A stretch of DNA of 32,065 nucleotides from Cyanothece sp. BG0011 (GCF_003013815.1 NZ_PRLH01000015.1:1-32065); one strand, 5' to 3'; shown: positions 8,768-17,149, counted from the stretch's first letter. Made by a program: numbers and translations. Notes: generated by a model from the sequence alone, not told the origin.

Positions 8768-10032
8768 CCTTCTGTTGGGTTGCTATTACTGGTTGTTTCT
8801 TCGGGTTGAGGTTGAGTTTCAACAGGTTTCTTAACAGTTTTAGGAACGGGACGAGGTTGATAATATTTAAAGTGTTGATAAACCGTTCTAGAAATTTCTT
8901 GAATCAGATGACGACCGGCTATATCATCATAAGCTCTTTCAGCAAAAACGGCTCCAATATAACGCTTTCCGGTGGGCATATCAATAATACCAGCATCCCC
9001 AATAATTGTCCCAATATCCCCTGTTTTATGGGCAATGTTAGCCTGTTTTTCTAACCCTTGAGGCAGTAAAGTTCGGGTGCGTGTTCCTTCCATAATAGAG
9101 ATGAGGCGATCGCGGGATCTCGCACTAATTAAGTCACCCCTTTCTATCCTTGCTAAGAGTTTACTTAAATCTTCTGAACTGGTTTTATTGGTTCCTTCTA
9201 AATCAGGTAAAATATTATTAATTTCAGTGTTTTTCATCCCCCATTCTTTAAAGCGTTGGTTAAGAACTTCTTTACCTCCTATCTGTTTAACTAACATTTC
9301 TGTGGCCGTATTATCACTAATTACTATCATTTTTCTCGCCACTTCAATGGCAGGAAATTTTTTATTTTCCTGCATATATTGCATATCCCCTGAACCACTA
9401 ACCATCACGTCTTTAGTCATGGTTAACATTTGATCAAGGTGAATATTTCCTTTATCAACTTCTTGGAAAAAAGCCACTAAAACAGGTATTTTGATCGTAC
9501 TAGCGGCCGGGATCGGTTGTGTGCCATTATAAGTAACATAAGCCCCATTATCTAAGTCAATAAACCAAGCTTGGGGTTTCACATTGGGGTATTTAGCATC
9601 AATTTTTTGTATTTTTTCTTTGAGTGCGGTTAATTCTTCACTAACGGGAATAGTGGCAGAAGATTTCGGGGTTACTTTTTCGGGTTTCTCTTCTTTGGTT
9701 TCTTCTGGGGACGGTTTAACCAATTGAGAGGCTTTGAGATAAGCTGCTAAGATATCTTGAGGATTAATAATGGTGAGGGTGGTTCCTGCGATCGCACCAA
9801 TACCAACCCCCATAATACCAATACGTAAAAGATACAAGAAAAGTCGAACTAAGAGATTAGGGGAACGCTTAGAGGGGTTAGGACGAGATTTTCTCGTTTC
9901 CCTGGAGAGTTCGGTTTTACTATTTCTTCGTGTCCCTGAAACGAGTTTAACTGGTTTCTCATTATGATTAACCCGACGACGTGCTATTTTTTTGGGTTGA
10001 GTAGAGGCAATAGAAGAAGTTCGACGCGCCAT
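8764..10032 (-). CDS. Membrane-anchored serine hydrolase, class A beta-lactamase-like
   Basis: A 422-residue protein in three parts. Residues 1-60 are very basic and rich in Arg, Lys and Ser. Residues 61-89 form one transmembrane segment (LFLYLLRIGIMGVGIGAIAG). A PAPS/Pro-Glu linker leads to a beta-lactamase-like domain from about 130. The catalytic motifs are complete: S178-T-I-K181 (SxxK), S239-D-N, and K336-T-G. The domain would face the periplasm. Cyanobacteria carry several such proteins; they may be beta-lactamases or, more often, peptidoglycan-related peptidases. The long cytoplasmic basic tail and Pro-rich C-terminal tail (YYQPRPVPK onward) are extensions beyond the enzyme core. No antibiotic-resistance role can be claimed from sequence. 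Confidence 0.85.
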   Translation of the reverse strand: MARRTSSIASTQPKKIARRRVNHNEKPVKLVSGTRRNSKTELSRETRKSRPNPSKRSPNLLVRLFLYLLRIGIMGVGIGAIAGTTLTIINPQDILAAYLKASQLVKPSPEETKEEKPEKVTPKSSATIPVSEELTALKEKIQKIDAKYPNVKPQAWFIDLDNGAYVTYNGTQPIPAASTIKIPVLVAFFQEVDKGNIHLDQMLTMTKDVMVSGSGDMQYMQENKKFPAIEVARKMIVISDNTATEMLVKQIGGKEVLNQRFKEWGMKNTEINNILPDLEGTNKTSSEDLSKLLARIERGDLISARSRDRLISIMEGTRTRTLLPQGLEKQANIAHKTGDIGTIIGDAGIIDMPTGKRYIGAVFAERAYDDIAGRHLIQEISRTVYQHFKYYQPRPVPKTVKKPVETQPQPEETTSNSNPTEG

Positions 10033-10145
10033 AATTTCAGCTTATCTATAGTGTCATTGATTTCAGTTACCCATTCAGACGTAAAAAACCTCTTAGAGTT
10101 GCATTAATCCTAAGTTATTTAGATTTAGTTTATTTTTAAGCTAAA

Positions 10146-10397
10146 CTAGCTTAAATCAATTTCAATTTCTTTGATAACTGTATCTCCATCAATAATTCCA
10201 AGTTTATATCCTTTTTGTTTAGCTTCTTCTTCAGCAATACCAAAGAGTGCTATTCCGTTTATAATTATGTTAGCGATATCTGTATTGTTGTTTTTAGCTA
10301 ATTTTTCCAGAAGTTCATAAAGTTCTGGAGAAATACTCAAGTTTAACTGTTTAGATAACTCTGTATTATTGGTCATATTAAGTATTGGAGGATTCAT
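10146..10397 (-). CDS. Small ribbon-helix-helix-like protein
   Basis: An 83-residue protein. Residues 12-45 (SKQLNLSISPELYELLEKLAKNNN) have the strand-helix-helix pattern of CopG-type proteins: a short beta strand, then a helix starting at SPELYELL. The C-terminus ends in a short acidic strand (TVIKEIEIDLS). Proteins like this are common in cyanobacteria and may bind DNA or act as antitoxins. No toxin gene lies next to it. An in-frame ATG eight codons in (MTNNTELS) is an alternative start. Real gene likely; function inferred only from fold pattern. Confidence 0.6.
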   Translation of the reverse strand: MNPPILNMTNNTELSKQLNLSISPELYELLEKLAKNNNTDIANIIINGIALFGIAEEEAKQKGYKLGIIDGDTVIKEIEIDLS

Positions 10398-10482
10398 TAA
10401 TACAATAGGTAAAAAAAGCGGGTGATCTTCATTATAAAAAATAAGACTGTCTAAACTTATCGTTAGTACAGTTTCATTGTCA

Positions 10483-10622
10483 ACTCACATCTTACACCCC
10501 TACAGCAAAACTGAAATAAAAAACACAGAAAATTAACTATCAAATAGTTTCAGTCAAAATAAACCTCTATTTTTCTTCTGCTGTTCTCTTTTTTCTCTCC
10601 GAACTAAGCGCAAGATGTGAGT
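10483..10622. repeat. Candidate foldback/MITE-like element with 11-bp terminal inverted repeats
   Basis: ACTCACATCTT at 10483-10493 is perfectly repeated in inverse orientation at 10612-10622. Inside, CAGCA faces TGCTG and ACTGAAA faces TTTCAGT in the right nested order, so the 140 bases can fold as one long interrupted hairpin. It has no coding capacity and ends six bases before the stop of the next small gene. Both ends are flanked by CA. It may be a miniature transposable element; a single copy in the window cannot prove it. Confidence 0.45.
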
Positions 10623-10627
10623 CACTA

Positions 10628-10948
10628 TTATTGTTTCTTGATGTGATCATCATGTAATTTAATAGTAGATACTTCTACGTTTTTATCATGTTCAGTGTTA
10701 GATACTGCAACAGGAACCATTACAGGAACAATCTTCACCACTTGCAAAAATATCGATAAAATTAGCAATACAGTCTTAATTTGTTCATTGACAAGAGCCA
10801 ATTTTTTTTGTTCAAAGTCGATAGCTTTCAGTCGTTCAAGATTTTGATCTGTAGCTGATATTTGTTGTTCTTCTGTCTTATTGACTCGTAAATCATCTTG
10901 TTTAACTCCATGATGATTGAGGTATTTTTGCGTTGATATTGTTTGCAT
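10628..10948 (-). CDS. Small single-span membrane protein, unknown
   Basis: I do not recognise this 106-residue protein. Residues 1-50 are polar and probably helical (EEQQISATDQNLERLKAIDFEQKK). A hydrophobic segment at about 58-83 (TVLLILSIFLQVVKIVPVMVPVAV) would span the membrane once, and the last 25 residues are charged and rich in His. The long leading helix followed by one membrane span suggests a scaffold or small anchor. It borders the foldback element on one side and a palindromic AT-rich region on the other. Confidence that it is translated is moderate. Confidence 0.45.
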   Translation of the reverse strand: MQTISTQKYLNHHGVKQDDLRVNKTEEQQISATDQNLERLKAIDFEQKKLALVNEQIKTVLLILSIFLQVVKIVPVMVPVAVSNTEHDKNVEVSTIKLHDDHIKKQ

Positions 10949-11046
10949 GGTTTTTTGGGAGTATGTGTGAGTAGAGACGTTGTATCCAACTTTTCTACCT
11001 TTATGTATACGTGAAAAAAGTCAAGAACTGGTAAAATGACTTAAAA

Positions 11047-11153
11047 TTAAGTTATTTTAATTTTCTTTCAAAAGATTAAAATAGTAAAATGTAACTTAAT
11101 TAGCCTTATTTTACTAATTTCGTCTTTTTTCGAGGATTGTGAAAATAACTTAA
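11047..11153. promoter_or_regulatory. Nested inverted repeats upstream of the small RHH-like gene
   Basis: TTAAGTTATTTT at 11047-11058 is inverted perfectly at 11142-11153 (12 bp). Inside, TAGTAAAAT at 11082-11090 is inverted at 11108-11116, and ACTTAA-AA-TTAAGT forms a small hairpin at 11039-11052. The region ends 29 bases before the next start codon. Repeated half-sites suit binding by a ribbon-helix-helix regulator, but the sequence is so AT-rich that some symmetry is expected by chance. Confidence 0.35.
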
Positions 11154-11182
11154 CTTCTTATTTTCAATAGTTTAAACGTTCT

Positions 11183-11521
11183 ATGGATACCAACAAAACC
11201 CAAAATAGAGTACAAGCTTATTTAAGTAATTCTGTCTATCAAGCTTTTCGTGAATATTGTAAAAAGGAAAAATTAAACCAATCACAAGCAATGGAGAAAA
11301 TACTTTCTAATTTTTTATTACAGAAAGAGAAAGTATATATCATTGCAGACAATAACCAAGATAAAATAAAAGACTTAGAATCTAGACTGAGTCAATTAGA
11401 AGCTATTATAAAAACTAAAGATTATATGATTACAAACACTAAAGATTATTTAGAGAAAGCAAGAGTTAATACTTATTCTATTAAATTAACCAGTAAAAAT
11501 ATTAACAAAATCATGAAGTAG
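11183..11521 (+). CDS. Small protein with RHH-like N-terminus and coiled coil
   Basis: A 112-residue basic protein. Residues 8-45 (RVQAYLSNSVYQAFREYCKK, then NQSQAMEKILSNFL) fit a ribbon-helix-helix DNA-binding pattern: strand, helix, turn, helix. Residues 60-98 are a heptad-like coiled coil (DKIKDLESRLSQLEAIIKTK). Such plan is seen in small cyanobacterial regulators and in plasmid partition-type proteins. It stands alone, downstream of strongly palindromic DNA that it might bind itself. Regulation is inference. Confidence 0.55.
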   Translation: MDTNKTQNRVQAYLSNSVYQAFREYCKKEKLNQSQAMEKILSNFLLQKEKVYIIADNNQDKIKDLESRLSQLEAIIKTKDYMITNTKDYLEKARVNTYSIKLTSKNINKIMK

Positions 11522-11739
11522 CTATCTTATTTTAAGAGTAAATTGATCATACAAAATCAACTATAATTAATCAATTAAAAAATAATAAAATTGATAAAAA
11601 ATGATACCAACCATTGACTCTGTAAATAAAATTGTTAACTTATAAGATGATTTTTCAACAATCTGAAAAAAGACTTAAAAGATTGCAGTATTTGTTGAGA
11701 CTTTCCCTAGACTTAAAGAACAAAACACAAAAAAGATAA

Positions 11740-13878
11740 ATGATTAGCAATTTATCTTCACAAGAGTTAATCATTCAGCTTGCTATACTCACACACTCAA
11801 AAAAAATTATGGGAAGACTCAGGAAACATCAGGAGAACTCTGGGAAATTATTGTCACAAAAAAGAACCCATGAGAAGAAACCATTAAAGCGAATTTTGAC
11901 AAGTTTATTTTTGGGAATAATTAGCTTAGAAACAACTTTACCTTTAGTGGCTAATTCCCGTAATCCTCAAGAAACCGTGAATTGTGATATGTTAATCGTA
12001 GGGGCTGGTTTAGCGGGTTCGGCGGCAGCTTATGAGGGTTTATTAGCAGGAAAAACCGTTTGCTTAACCGAAATTACCGATTGGGTTGGGGGACAAATTT
12101 CCTCACAAGGAACCTCAGCGTTAGACGAAGGAAAACGACAGCGATCGCAACAACATTTCCCTAGAGGATATAACACCTTAAGACAGAATATTGCCCGTCT
12201 CTACAATCGGCAAAATCCTGGGGAGTGTTGGGTCAGTGAAAGTTGTTTTCTTCCTTATCATGGTCATCAGTTATTGTATCAACAATTAAAAGAAGCGGCA
12301 CAATGGGGAAGAGGTACGTTAAAATGGTTTCCTTCTACGGTGATTAAAGACGTAGAATTAAGTGAAGATGGAAAATTAATTAACAGTGCGATCGCTATTC
12401 AACACAGTCCCAAACCTGGAACCCCTCATCTCAACAAAGAACCCCTTTCTCAAACCATTGAAGACGCTTATAGCTACGAAAACTCTCAACGGTTTAACAA
12501 GAAAATTATTCGCTTCGAGTCTAAATCTAAACAAGGAAGTCCCACCGACTGGTTTGTTATAGAAGCGACAGAAACCGGTGAAATCGTCGCTTTAGCAGAC
12601 GTTCCCTACCGTTTAGGACTCGATCCCCGTAGTCATCTTAACCCCTCTTCTCCCACGGAAAAGGGCGATCCCTATTGTGTGCAAGGGTTTACCTATCCGT
12701 TTGCAATGGAACGAACCGCAACTCCTCAACCTCAGACGAAACCCTCCTTTTATGAACAGTACGAACCCTACTACGGTTATGACAGCGATCGCAGAATGGC
12801 TTATTTTGACCTAGTCTTTACCTATCGACGCATCTGGAGTAACGAACAAGGAAAATTTGTCAAAGTGGGGCCGATGAAAGTTCATGAACCCACCCCCGGC
12901 GATATTTCCATGCAAAACTGGGTATGGGGTAATGATTACCGTCCCGGAACTTCTCAAGATAACTTAGTTTATAGTCGTAGACAACTCGAACAAACCGGAC
13001 AACTCGAACCCGGCGGTTGGAAAGGGGGACTCCGTACAGATGCTTTACGCAAAGGCGAAGAACTCTCTAAGGGGTTTTACTATTGGTTAGTTGCCGGTAC
13101 TACTGATTCTCGTTTAGGCTATGGGGTTAAACGGCCTCATCCTAACCATCGCTTTTTACAAGGGTTAGATTCTCCCATGGGAACCAGTCACGGGTTATCC
13201 AAATACCCCTATATTCGAGAAGGAAGACGCATTATCGGTAGGCCCTCTTACGATCATCCTCAAGGGTTTACTATTAACGAGATCGATATTTCCACTAAAG
13301 ATTATTGGCATGATTTTTATCGCACTTCTTTACCTCGTCCCATGTATCAGTTGGTGTGGTCAACTATTGCGGATTTAGAATCAAAATTTGTCACTGCTAA
13401 CGATCGCCCGTCTTATATGATCACTCGACGCACCCATGCGACAGTTTACCCTGACTCCGTGGGAGTCGCCGACTATATGATTGATTTTCATCCCTGTATG
13501 GCCTTATCTCCCCCAGAAACGCGAGGCAACCGGGAACGTCCAGGGGTTCGTGTTGCTCACGGTGGGGCCCATCCGGCACAAATACCTTTGAGGGCTTTAA
13601 TTCCGCAAAAAGTGGATAATTTGATTGTCTCAGGGAAAAGTATTGCCACCAGTCATATTGCTGCGGCTGCTTATCGGGTACATGGGTTTGAATGGTCTGT
13701 CGGTGCTGCAGCCGGTACTTTAGCTAGTTTTTCTCTAGAACAAGGCATTTTACCCTATCAATTAGTAGATAATTTACCCCAGCAAGAAGCTAAATTACAA
13801 CAGTTACGTCGACGGTTAGAAAGTAATGGGAATCCGACAACATTTCCCCGTGACATAATGTTTAGTCTTCGTCGTTAA
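11740..13878 (+). CDS. FAD-dependent oxidoreductase with secretion-type N-terminus
   Basis: This 712-residue flavoprotein belongs to the FAD-dependent oxidoreductase family (PF12831-like). The dinucleotide-binding motif is at residues 84-100 (MLIVGAGLAGSAAAYEG, with GxGxxG). TEITDWVGGQISSQG follows, where FAD-disulfide family members have a Cys after the GGQ. A second FAD-contact region near the C-terminus reads DNLIVSGKSIATSHIAAAAYRVHG. Residues 48-72 (KKPLKRILTSLFLGIISLET) look like a signal peptide or anchor, so the real start may be the ATG at 11809, 24 residues before it. The reaction is unknown. It is monocistronic and followed by a cyanobacterial repeat. Confidence 0.82.
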   Translation: MISNLSSQELIIQLAILTHSKKIMGRLRKHQENSGKLLSQKRTHEKKPLKRILTSLFLGIISLETTLPLVANSRNPQETVNCDMLIVGAGLAGSAAAYEGLLAGKTVCLTEITDWVGGQISSQGTSALDEGKRQRSQQHFPRGYNTLRQNIARLYNRQNPGECWVSESCFLPYHGHQLLYQQLKEAAQWGRGTLKWFPSTVIKDVELSEDGKLINSAIAIQHSPKPGTPHLNKEPLSQTIEDAYSYENSQRFNKKIIRFESKSKQGSPTDWFVIEATETGEIVALADVPYRLGLDPRSHLNPSSPTEKGDPYCVQGFTYPFAMERTATPQPQTKPSFYEQYEPYYGYDSDRRMAYFDLVFTYRRIWSNEQGKFVKVGPMKVHEPTPGDISMQNWVWGNDYRPGTSQDNLVYSRRQLEQTGQLEPGGWKGGLRTDALRKGEELSKGFYYWLVAGTTDSRLGYGVKRPHPNHRFLQGLDSPMGTSHGLSKYPYIREGRRIIGRPSYDHPQGFTINEIDISTKDYWHDFYRTSLPRPMYQLVWSTIADLESKFVTANDRPSYMITRRTHATVYPDSVGVADYMIDFHPCMALSPPETRGNRERPGVRVAHGGAHPAQIPLRALIPQKVDNLIVSGKSIATSHIAAAAYRVHGFEWSVGAAAGTLASFSLEQGILPYQLVDNLPQQEAKLQQLRRRLESNGNPTTFPRDIMFSLRR

Positions 13879-13881
13879 ACC

Positions 13882-13946
13882 GTAGGGTGGGCAAATCAAA
13901 AAATTATCTTACCTACTAATAATGTCAAAAACTTTGCCCACCTTAC
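13882..13946. repeat. GTAGGGTGGGCAAA inverted repeat (cyanobacterial intergenic repeat)
   Basis: GTAGGGTGGGCAAA at 13882-13895 pairs with TTTGCCCACCTTAC at 13933-13946, 14 bp with a single G-U pair, around a 37-base loop. It starts four bases after the oxidoreductase stop. GGTGGGCA/TGCCCACC palindromes are widespread between genes in cyanobacteria. It may also act as the transcript end, although no T tract follows. A partial relative (TTACCCACCCTAT) occurs at 19223-19235. Confidence 0.7.
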
Positions 13947-14034
13947 AAAACTATTAACGATATAATTCGTTAATTACTATTAAGTCTCAGAAAATATTGT
14001 TAAAATTATCATAGGTTAGATAGAAGTTTAATTA

Positions 14035-14490
14035 ATGAGTTCCATTGACAGCATGATAGAAACTGACGAAAACAATAATATGACTAACCTTTATGAAACA
14101 GATTTCATAGAGTGGACGATTAAACAAGCTCAAGCATTAAATGATCATAATATAAAAGCTCTTGATTGGGATAACTTAAAAGAGGAGATAGAAGACTTGG
14201 GAAAAGAGCAAATTAATGCAGTCCATAGCTTTCTAAAACAAATTATAATACACAGATTAAAACTAGACTATACTAACGAGATTCTATCACGGGGACATTG
14301 GATGGATGAAATTGACGATTTTCAAGACGAAATTGAGAGAAGATTAACGAAAACCCTGTTAAACAAAATCAATATTGAACCTGAATATGAGCGAGCAAAG
14401 CGTAAGGTCTTAAAATCATATAAGATTAACTTACCTGATCAATGTCCTTATACTTTTGAAGATTTAATGACGAGATTACCAGATAATTAA
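14035..14490 (+). CDS. DUF29 family protein
   Basis: A 151-residue DUF29 protein. The hallmark LYETDFIEWTIKQAQAL begins at residue 18, followed by LDWDNLKEEIEDLGKEQ and the His-rich helix FLKQIIIHRLKLDY. The family is abundant in cyanobacteria and has no established function. The domain begins close to the ATG at 14080 (MTNLYETDF), so this could be the real start instead of 14035, whose extra 15 residues are acidic and not family-like. It converges on the defence-like operon with only nine bases between the stops and no terminator. Confidence 0.85.
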   Translation: MSSIDSMIETDENNNMTNLYETDFIEWTIKQAQALNDHNIKALDWDNLKEEIEDLGKEQINAVHSFLKQIIIHRLKLDYTNEILSRGHWMDEIDDFQDEIERRLTKTLLNKINIEPEYERAKRKVLKSYKINLPDQCPYTFEDLMTRLPDN

Positions 14491-14499
14491 TAAAATTAA

Positions 14500-14979
14500 T
14501 TACCAGTTATGATTGTTATCCATTTCTGTTTTAAGAATTTCAACATATCTAATCAAAAATTCTTCAGCAAAATAAGGTTTAGATATTTTGGACTGTAAAT
14601 AGTCAAACCCTCCACTTGCATAAGCGTTCATTTTATTCATTCCGTCATCAGTTAGGTTAGTAATGCTGTTAGGATCAATGAGTTTGACTAAAATTTTTTT
14701 AGCCTGACTTTTATCATCTAAAGTTAATCCTTTATCTGACAATTCTGCTTGTATTAATAACCCAATAATTAAATTCTGTTGACTTTTATAGTCTGAGACA
14801 AAATAATCAACAAAATCAGCAGAATGACTGGGATCTGGGGTACTTTTATTTTTGGAAGCTAGTCCCATCATTAAACATAGATAGTATAAATCAAATTCAG
14901 TATTTATAGGCGGTTTTTGCTTCTTGATCTTAGAAAACCAGTCTCTTGCATCGTGACGTATGCGAAATGATTTAGCCAT
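14500..14979 (-). CDS. Unrecognised protein, last gene of the ATPase/nuclease-helicase operon
   Basis: This 159-residue protein has no family I can name with confidence. It is largely helical and basic at the start (KSFRIRHDARDWFSKIKKQK). It continues TEFDLYYLCLMMGLASKN, an arrangement loosely like that of the small DndE-type proteins of DNA phosphorothioation systems, which also begin with a basic strand and a helix ending in CLxxGL. The rest (LIIGLLIQAELSDKGLTLDD, DYLQSKI) gives no catalytic motif. A ribosome binding site (AAGAGGT) precedes the ATG, and the gene follows the ATPase gene by 15 bases. It is probably a small DNA-binding or bridging subunit. That role is inferred. Confidence 0.8.
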   Translation of the reverse strand: MAKSFRIRHDARDWFSKIKKQKPPINTEFDLYYLCLMMGLASKNKSTPDPSHSADFVDYFVSDYKSQQNLIIGLLIQAELSDKGLTLDDKSQAKKILVKLIDPNSITNLTDDGMNKMNAYASGGFDYLQSKISKPYFAEEFLIRYVEILKTEMDNNHNW

Positions 14980-14994
14980 AATAGTTACCTCTTT

Positions 14995-16968
14995 TTAATA
15001 GTCTAATAAATCAAAATTATTAAAATAGTCTTCACCTTCAATAATGACACAATTTTTATTATCAATTACGCCTTTTGATGGTAAAGCTTTTTCTAATTGT
15101 TGGGTTGTTTCTGTTTTTCGGAAGACAGTCACAAAGTTGATATTCTCTGCATTGTTAGCTAATGTATCTGTAAACCCTTCTCGTTCAGAAGAAATAGTAA
15201 AAGCAATAAATTGTTCACATAAATCGGGTATTATTTGACCTATTTCTCGTCTAACTGTAATATCAATAGAGTTTGCTGGACTATCAACTAATAAAGGAAA
15301 TTGATGTTGTCCTTCTGATAATAACGTTGTTAGAAAAATATAACCAACTGATAAGGTTTGTCCCATACTTGCTGCTTTTTGTCCCTCTAATGTAATTGAG
15401 TGGTTAATCTCACTAATGGAAATGGGATCACGATATAATATTTGTTCTAATTTTTGATTACATTTATCACGGATAGACTCTCTAAGGTTATTATTTGCTT
15501 TCGTTTTAGCAAGTTTTAGAATCTTTTGTAAAATCTCTTTTTTTCGACGCATTTCTATTGTATTAGAAATTTCAGCAAGTTTGATTTCTTCATCTTCTAA
15601 CCATTGTTTTAATGCTTTTAAACAATTTGTTTTTTCATAAGACTTTGGTTTATCATTATGATTAGGTTCCCTTTCAATTGCTTCTAATTCTAACTCAATT
15701 TTCTTCTTTATTTCCTTCTTTTCATCAAGTTGTTCCTTCCATTTTTTGACTTCATCAGTACCTTGAGAAATACTCAGATCATAATAATATTTATATTCTG
15801 TTTCAAGGTCTTGTTTTTTCGTCATCTCTTTCTTTAAATCGATTACACCGTTATTTATTTTTTCTACATTATAATCTGTGTTTATTAAGTCTCTTCTTAT
15901 ATCTTCTTTTAAACTATTTAAAAAAATAGCAGTATTATCGGAAAGATATAAATTAGCGCGTTGTTTAATAATTTCTCTTATTTCATCATTTAATTCTCTA
16001 CCACAAATACAATCTTTTTCATTACAAAGATCAATAAAAAATTGACGAGATGCTTTTTCAGGCAATTCAGCTTTATCAAATTTATCTTTTAATTCAATCA
16101 GTGACTCTCTAAATTTTGGATGTAATAATTCAGGTTTTCTAATGTCTTGCATTAATTGTTCAACATTGTTTTTAACTGTATTATTAGTATCATTTATTTT
16201 GATTTTTGTTTCATTTATTATTTCGCTGATATCTTGATTTTCATTTGTATGAAATTCTATTTTTGATTCTAAATCTTCTATTTCTTTCTCAAGTTTAGAA
16301 TATTTACGCCGTCTAGTTTTCAGAATATCTTCTATGGTTTGAATACGTTTTTTTAACTCATTTACTTTATTTCTTTGTCGTGTATGGCCCCTTGTACATT
16401 GTGCTTTATAAGCAGTTTCTCTGTCCCAATGACTTTCAACATCCTTATGCAATTCATCTAATAAATATAACTGAAATAAAGAATCAATTGCTTGAGATGC
16501 TTCTGACTTGCTGGAGTCTAATAATTCTTGAACAAGTTCCCCATCAAAAATAAATAATCTCACAAATTTAGGGTTTAAGAATCTTCGGATATTAATGGGT
16601 AATTTGTCATAATCAGTTATTCCCCCAACTTTAGAATAACTGGAAAGATTATCAACAATTCCTTCTTCAAAGTTAAACATTAATTTAAAGGTTAAAAACT
16701 CGTTATCAACCCGTAAATTTAAGGTAAATGAGCCTTGAGGATTATTGTCCCCATGACGACGATAACTTTTAATTGTTTCTGCATCCCACTTACTTACTTC
16801 TCCTGTCAAAGCAGCACGAATTAAGCTTAAAATTGTGGTTTTTCCTGTACCATTTGGCATTTGGATTAAAGCAACATGGGCAGGGTTTTCACCAGACATT
16901 AAATTGATTTCCATATCTGGACATCTTAACCCTTTACATTCCCAACTGATAATGTCAATCTTCATCAT
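14995..16968 (-). CDS. SMC/DndD-like ATPase with Cys-x-Cys centre
   Basis: A 657-residue ABC-type ATPase of the SMC/Rad50/DndD group. The Walker A motif is QMPNGTGKTT at 36-45. RLFIFDGELVQELL (137-150) matches the conserved FDGE stretch of DndD-type ATPases. Long coiled coils run from about 195-270 and 355-500. Between them, C315 and C-I-C-G at 320-323 resemble half of a zinc hook. The signature region is GQTLSVGYIFLTTLL (536-550). Walker B is FPLLVDSPANSID (557-569), with VDSP rather than the usual acidic pair, as in other DndD-like ATPases. It would hydrolyse ATP while clamping DNA. Its start overlaps the 64-residue gene by 14 bases, indicating coupled translation. Confidence 0.85.
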   Translation of the reverse strand: MMKIDIISWECKGLRCPDMEINLMSGENPAHVALIQMPNGTGKTTILSLIRAALTGEVSKWDAETIKSYRRHGDNNPQGSFTLNLRVDNEFLTFKLMFNFEEGIVDNLSSYSKVGGITDYDKLPINIRRFLNPKFVRLFIFDGELVQELLDSSKSEASQAIDSLFQLYLLDELHKDVESHWDRETAYKAQCTRGHTRQRNKVNELKKRIQTIEDILKTRRRKYSKLEKEIEDLESKIEFHTNENQDISEIINETKIKINDTNNTVKNNVEQLMQDIRKPELLHPKFRESLIELKDKFDKAELPEKASRQFFIDLCNEKDCICGRELNDEIREIIKQRANLYLSDNTAIFLNSLKEDIRRDLINTDYNVEKINNGVIDLKKEMTKKQDLETEYKYYYDLSISQGTDEVKKWKEQLDEKKEIKKKIELELEAIEREPNHNDKPKSYEKTNCLKALKQWLEDEEIKLAEISNTIEMRRKKEILQKILKLAKTKANNNLRESIRDKCNQKLEQILYRDPISISEINHSITLEGQKAASMGQTLSVGYIFLTTLLSEGQHQFPLLVDSPANSIDITVRREIGQIIPDLCEQFIAFTISSEREGFTDTLANNAENINFVTVFRKTETTQQLEKALPSKGVIDNKNCVIIEGEDYFNNFDLLDY

Positions 16969-17149
16969 AATTTTGTACTTTTATCGATTCATAAATTAAT
17001 TCTAGTCTTTGTGCTTTATCACTATCAGATAAAGTATTTTTATTGATAGCTTCCAGCCAAGCAATGATCTGTCTAGAAACTGAGTCATCTTGACCCATTT
17101 CTTCAACAGAATCCTCAATTGCTTTTTTAATTTCATGTTCAATAGACAT
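16955..17149 (-). CDS. 64-residue acidic operon protein overlapping both neighbours
   Basis: A small acidic protein (SIEHEIKKAIEDSVEEMGQDD, later RLELIYESIKVQNYDED), predicted almost fully helical. Its start lies within the last 11 bases of the nuclease-helicase gene, and its end overlaps the ATPase start by 14 bases. That double overlap argues strongly that it is a real gene made at a fixed ratio to its partners. I recall small proteins of this size annotated as associated with DNA modification systems, but I cannot confirm the match. It may be an adaptor or inhibitor of the ATPase or nuclease. No motif supports a more exact call. Confidence 0.75.
   Translation of the reverse strand: MSIEHEIKKAIEDSVEEMGQDDSVSRQIIAWLEAINKNTLSDSDKAQRLELIYESIKVQNYDED

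Noticed and set aside
9077-9433. Plus-strand 118-codon open frame
   Set aside because: It lies antisense to the serine hydrolase domain, with no family pattern and no ribosome binding site.
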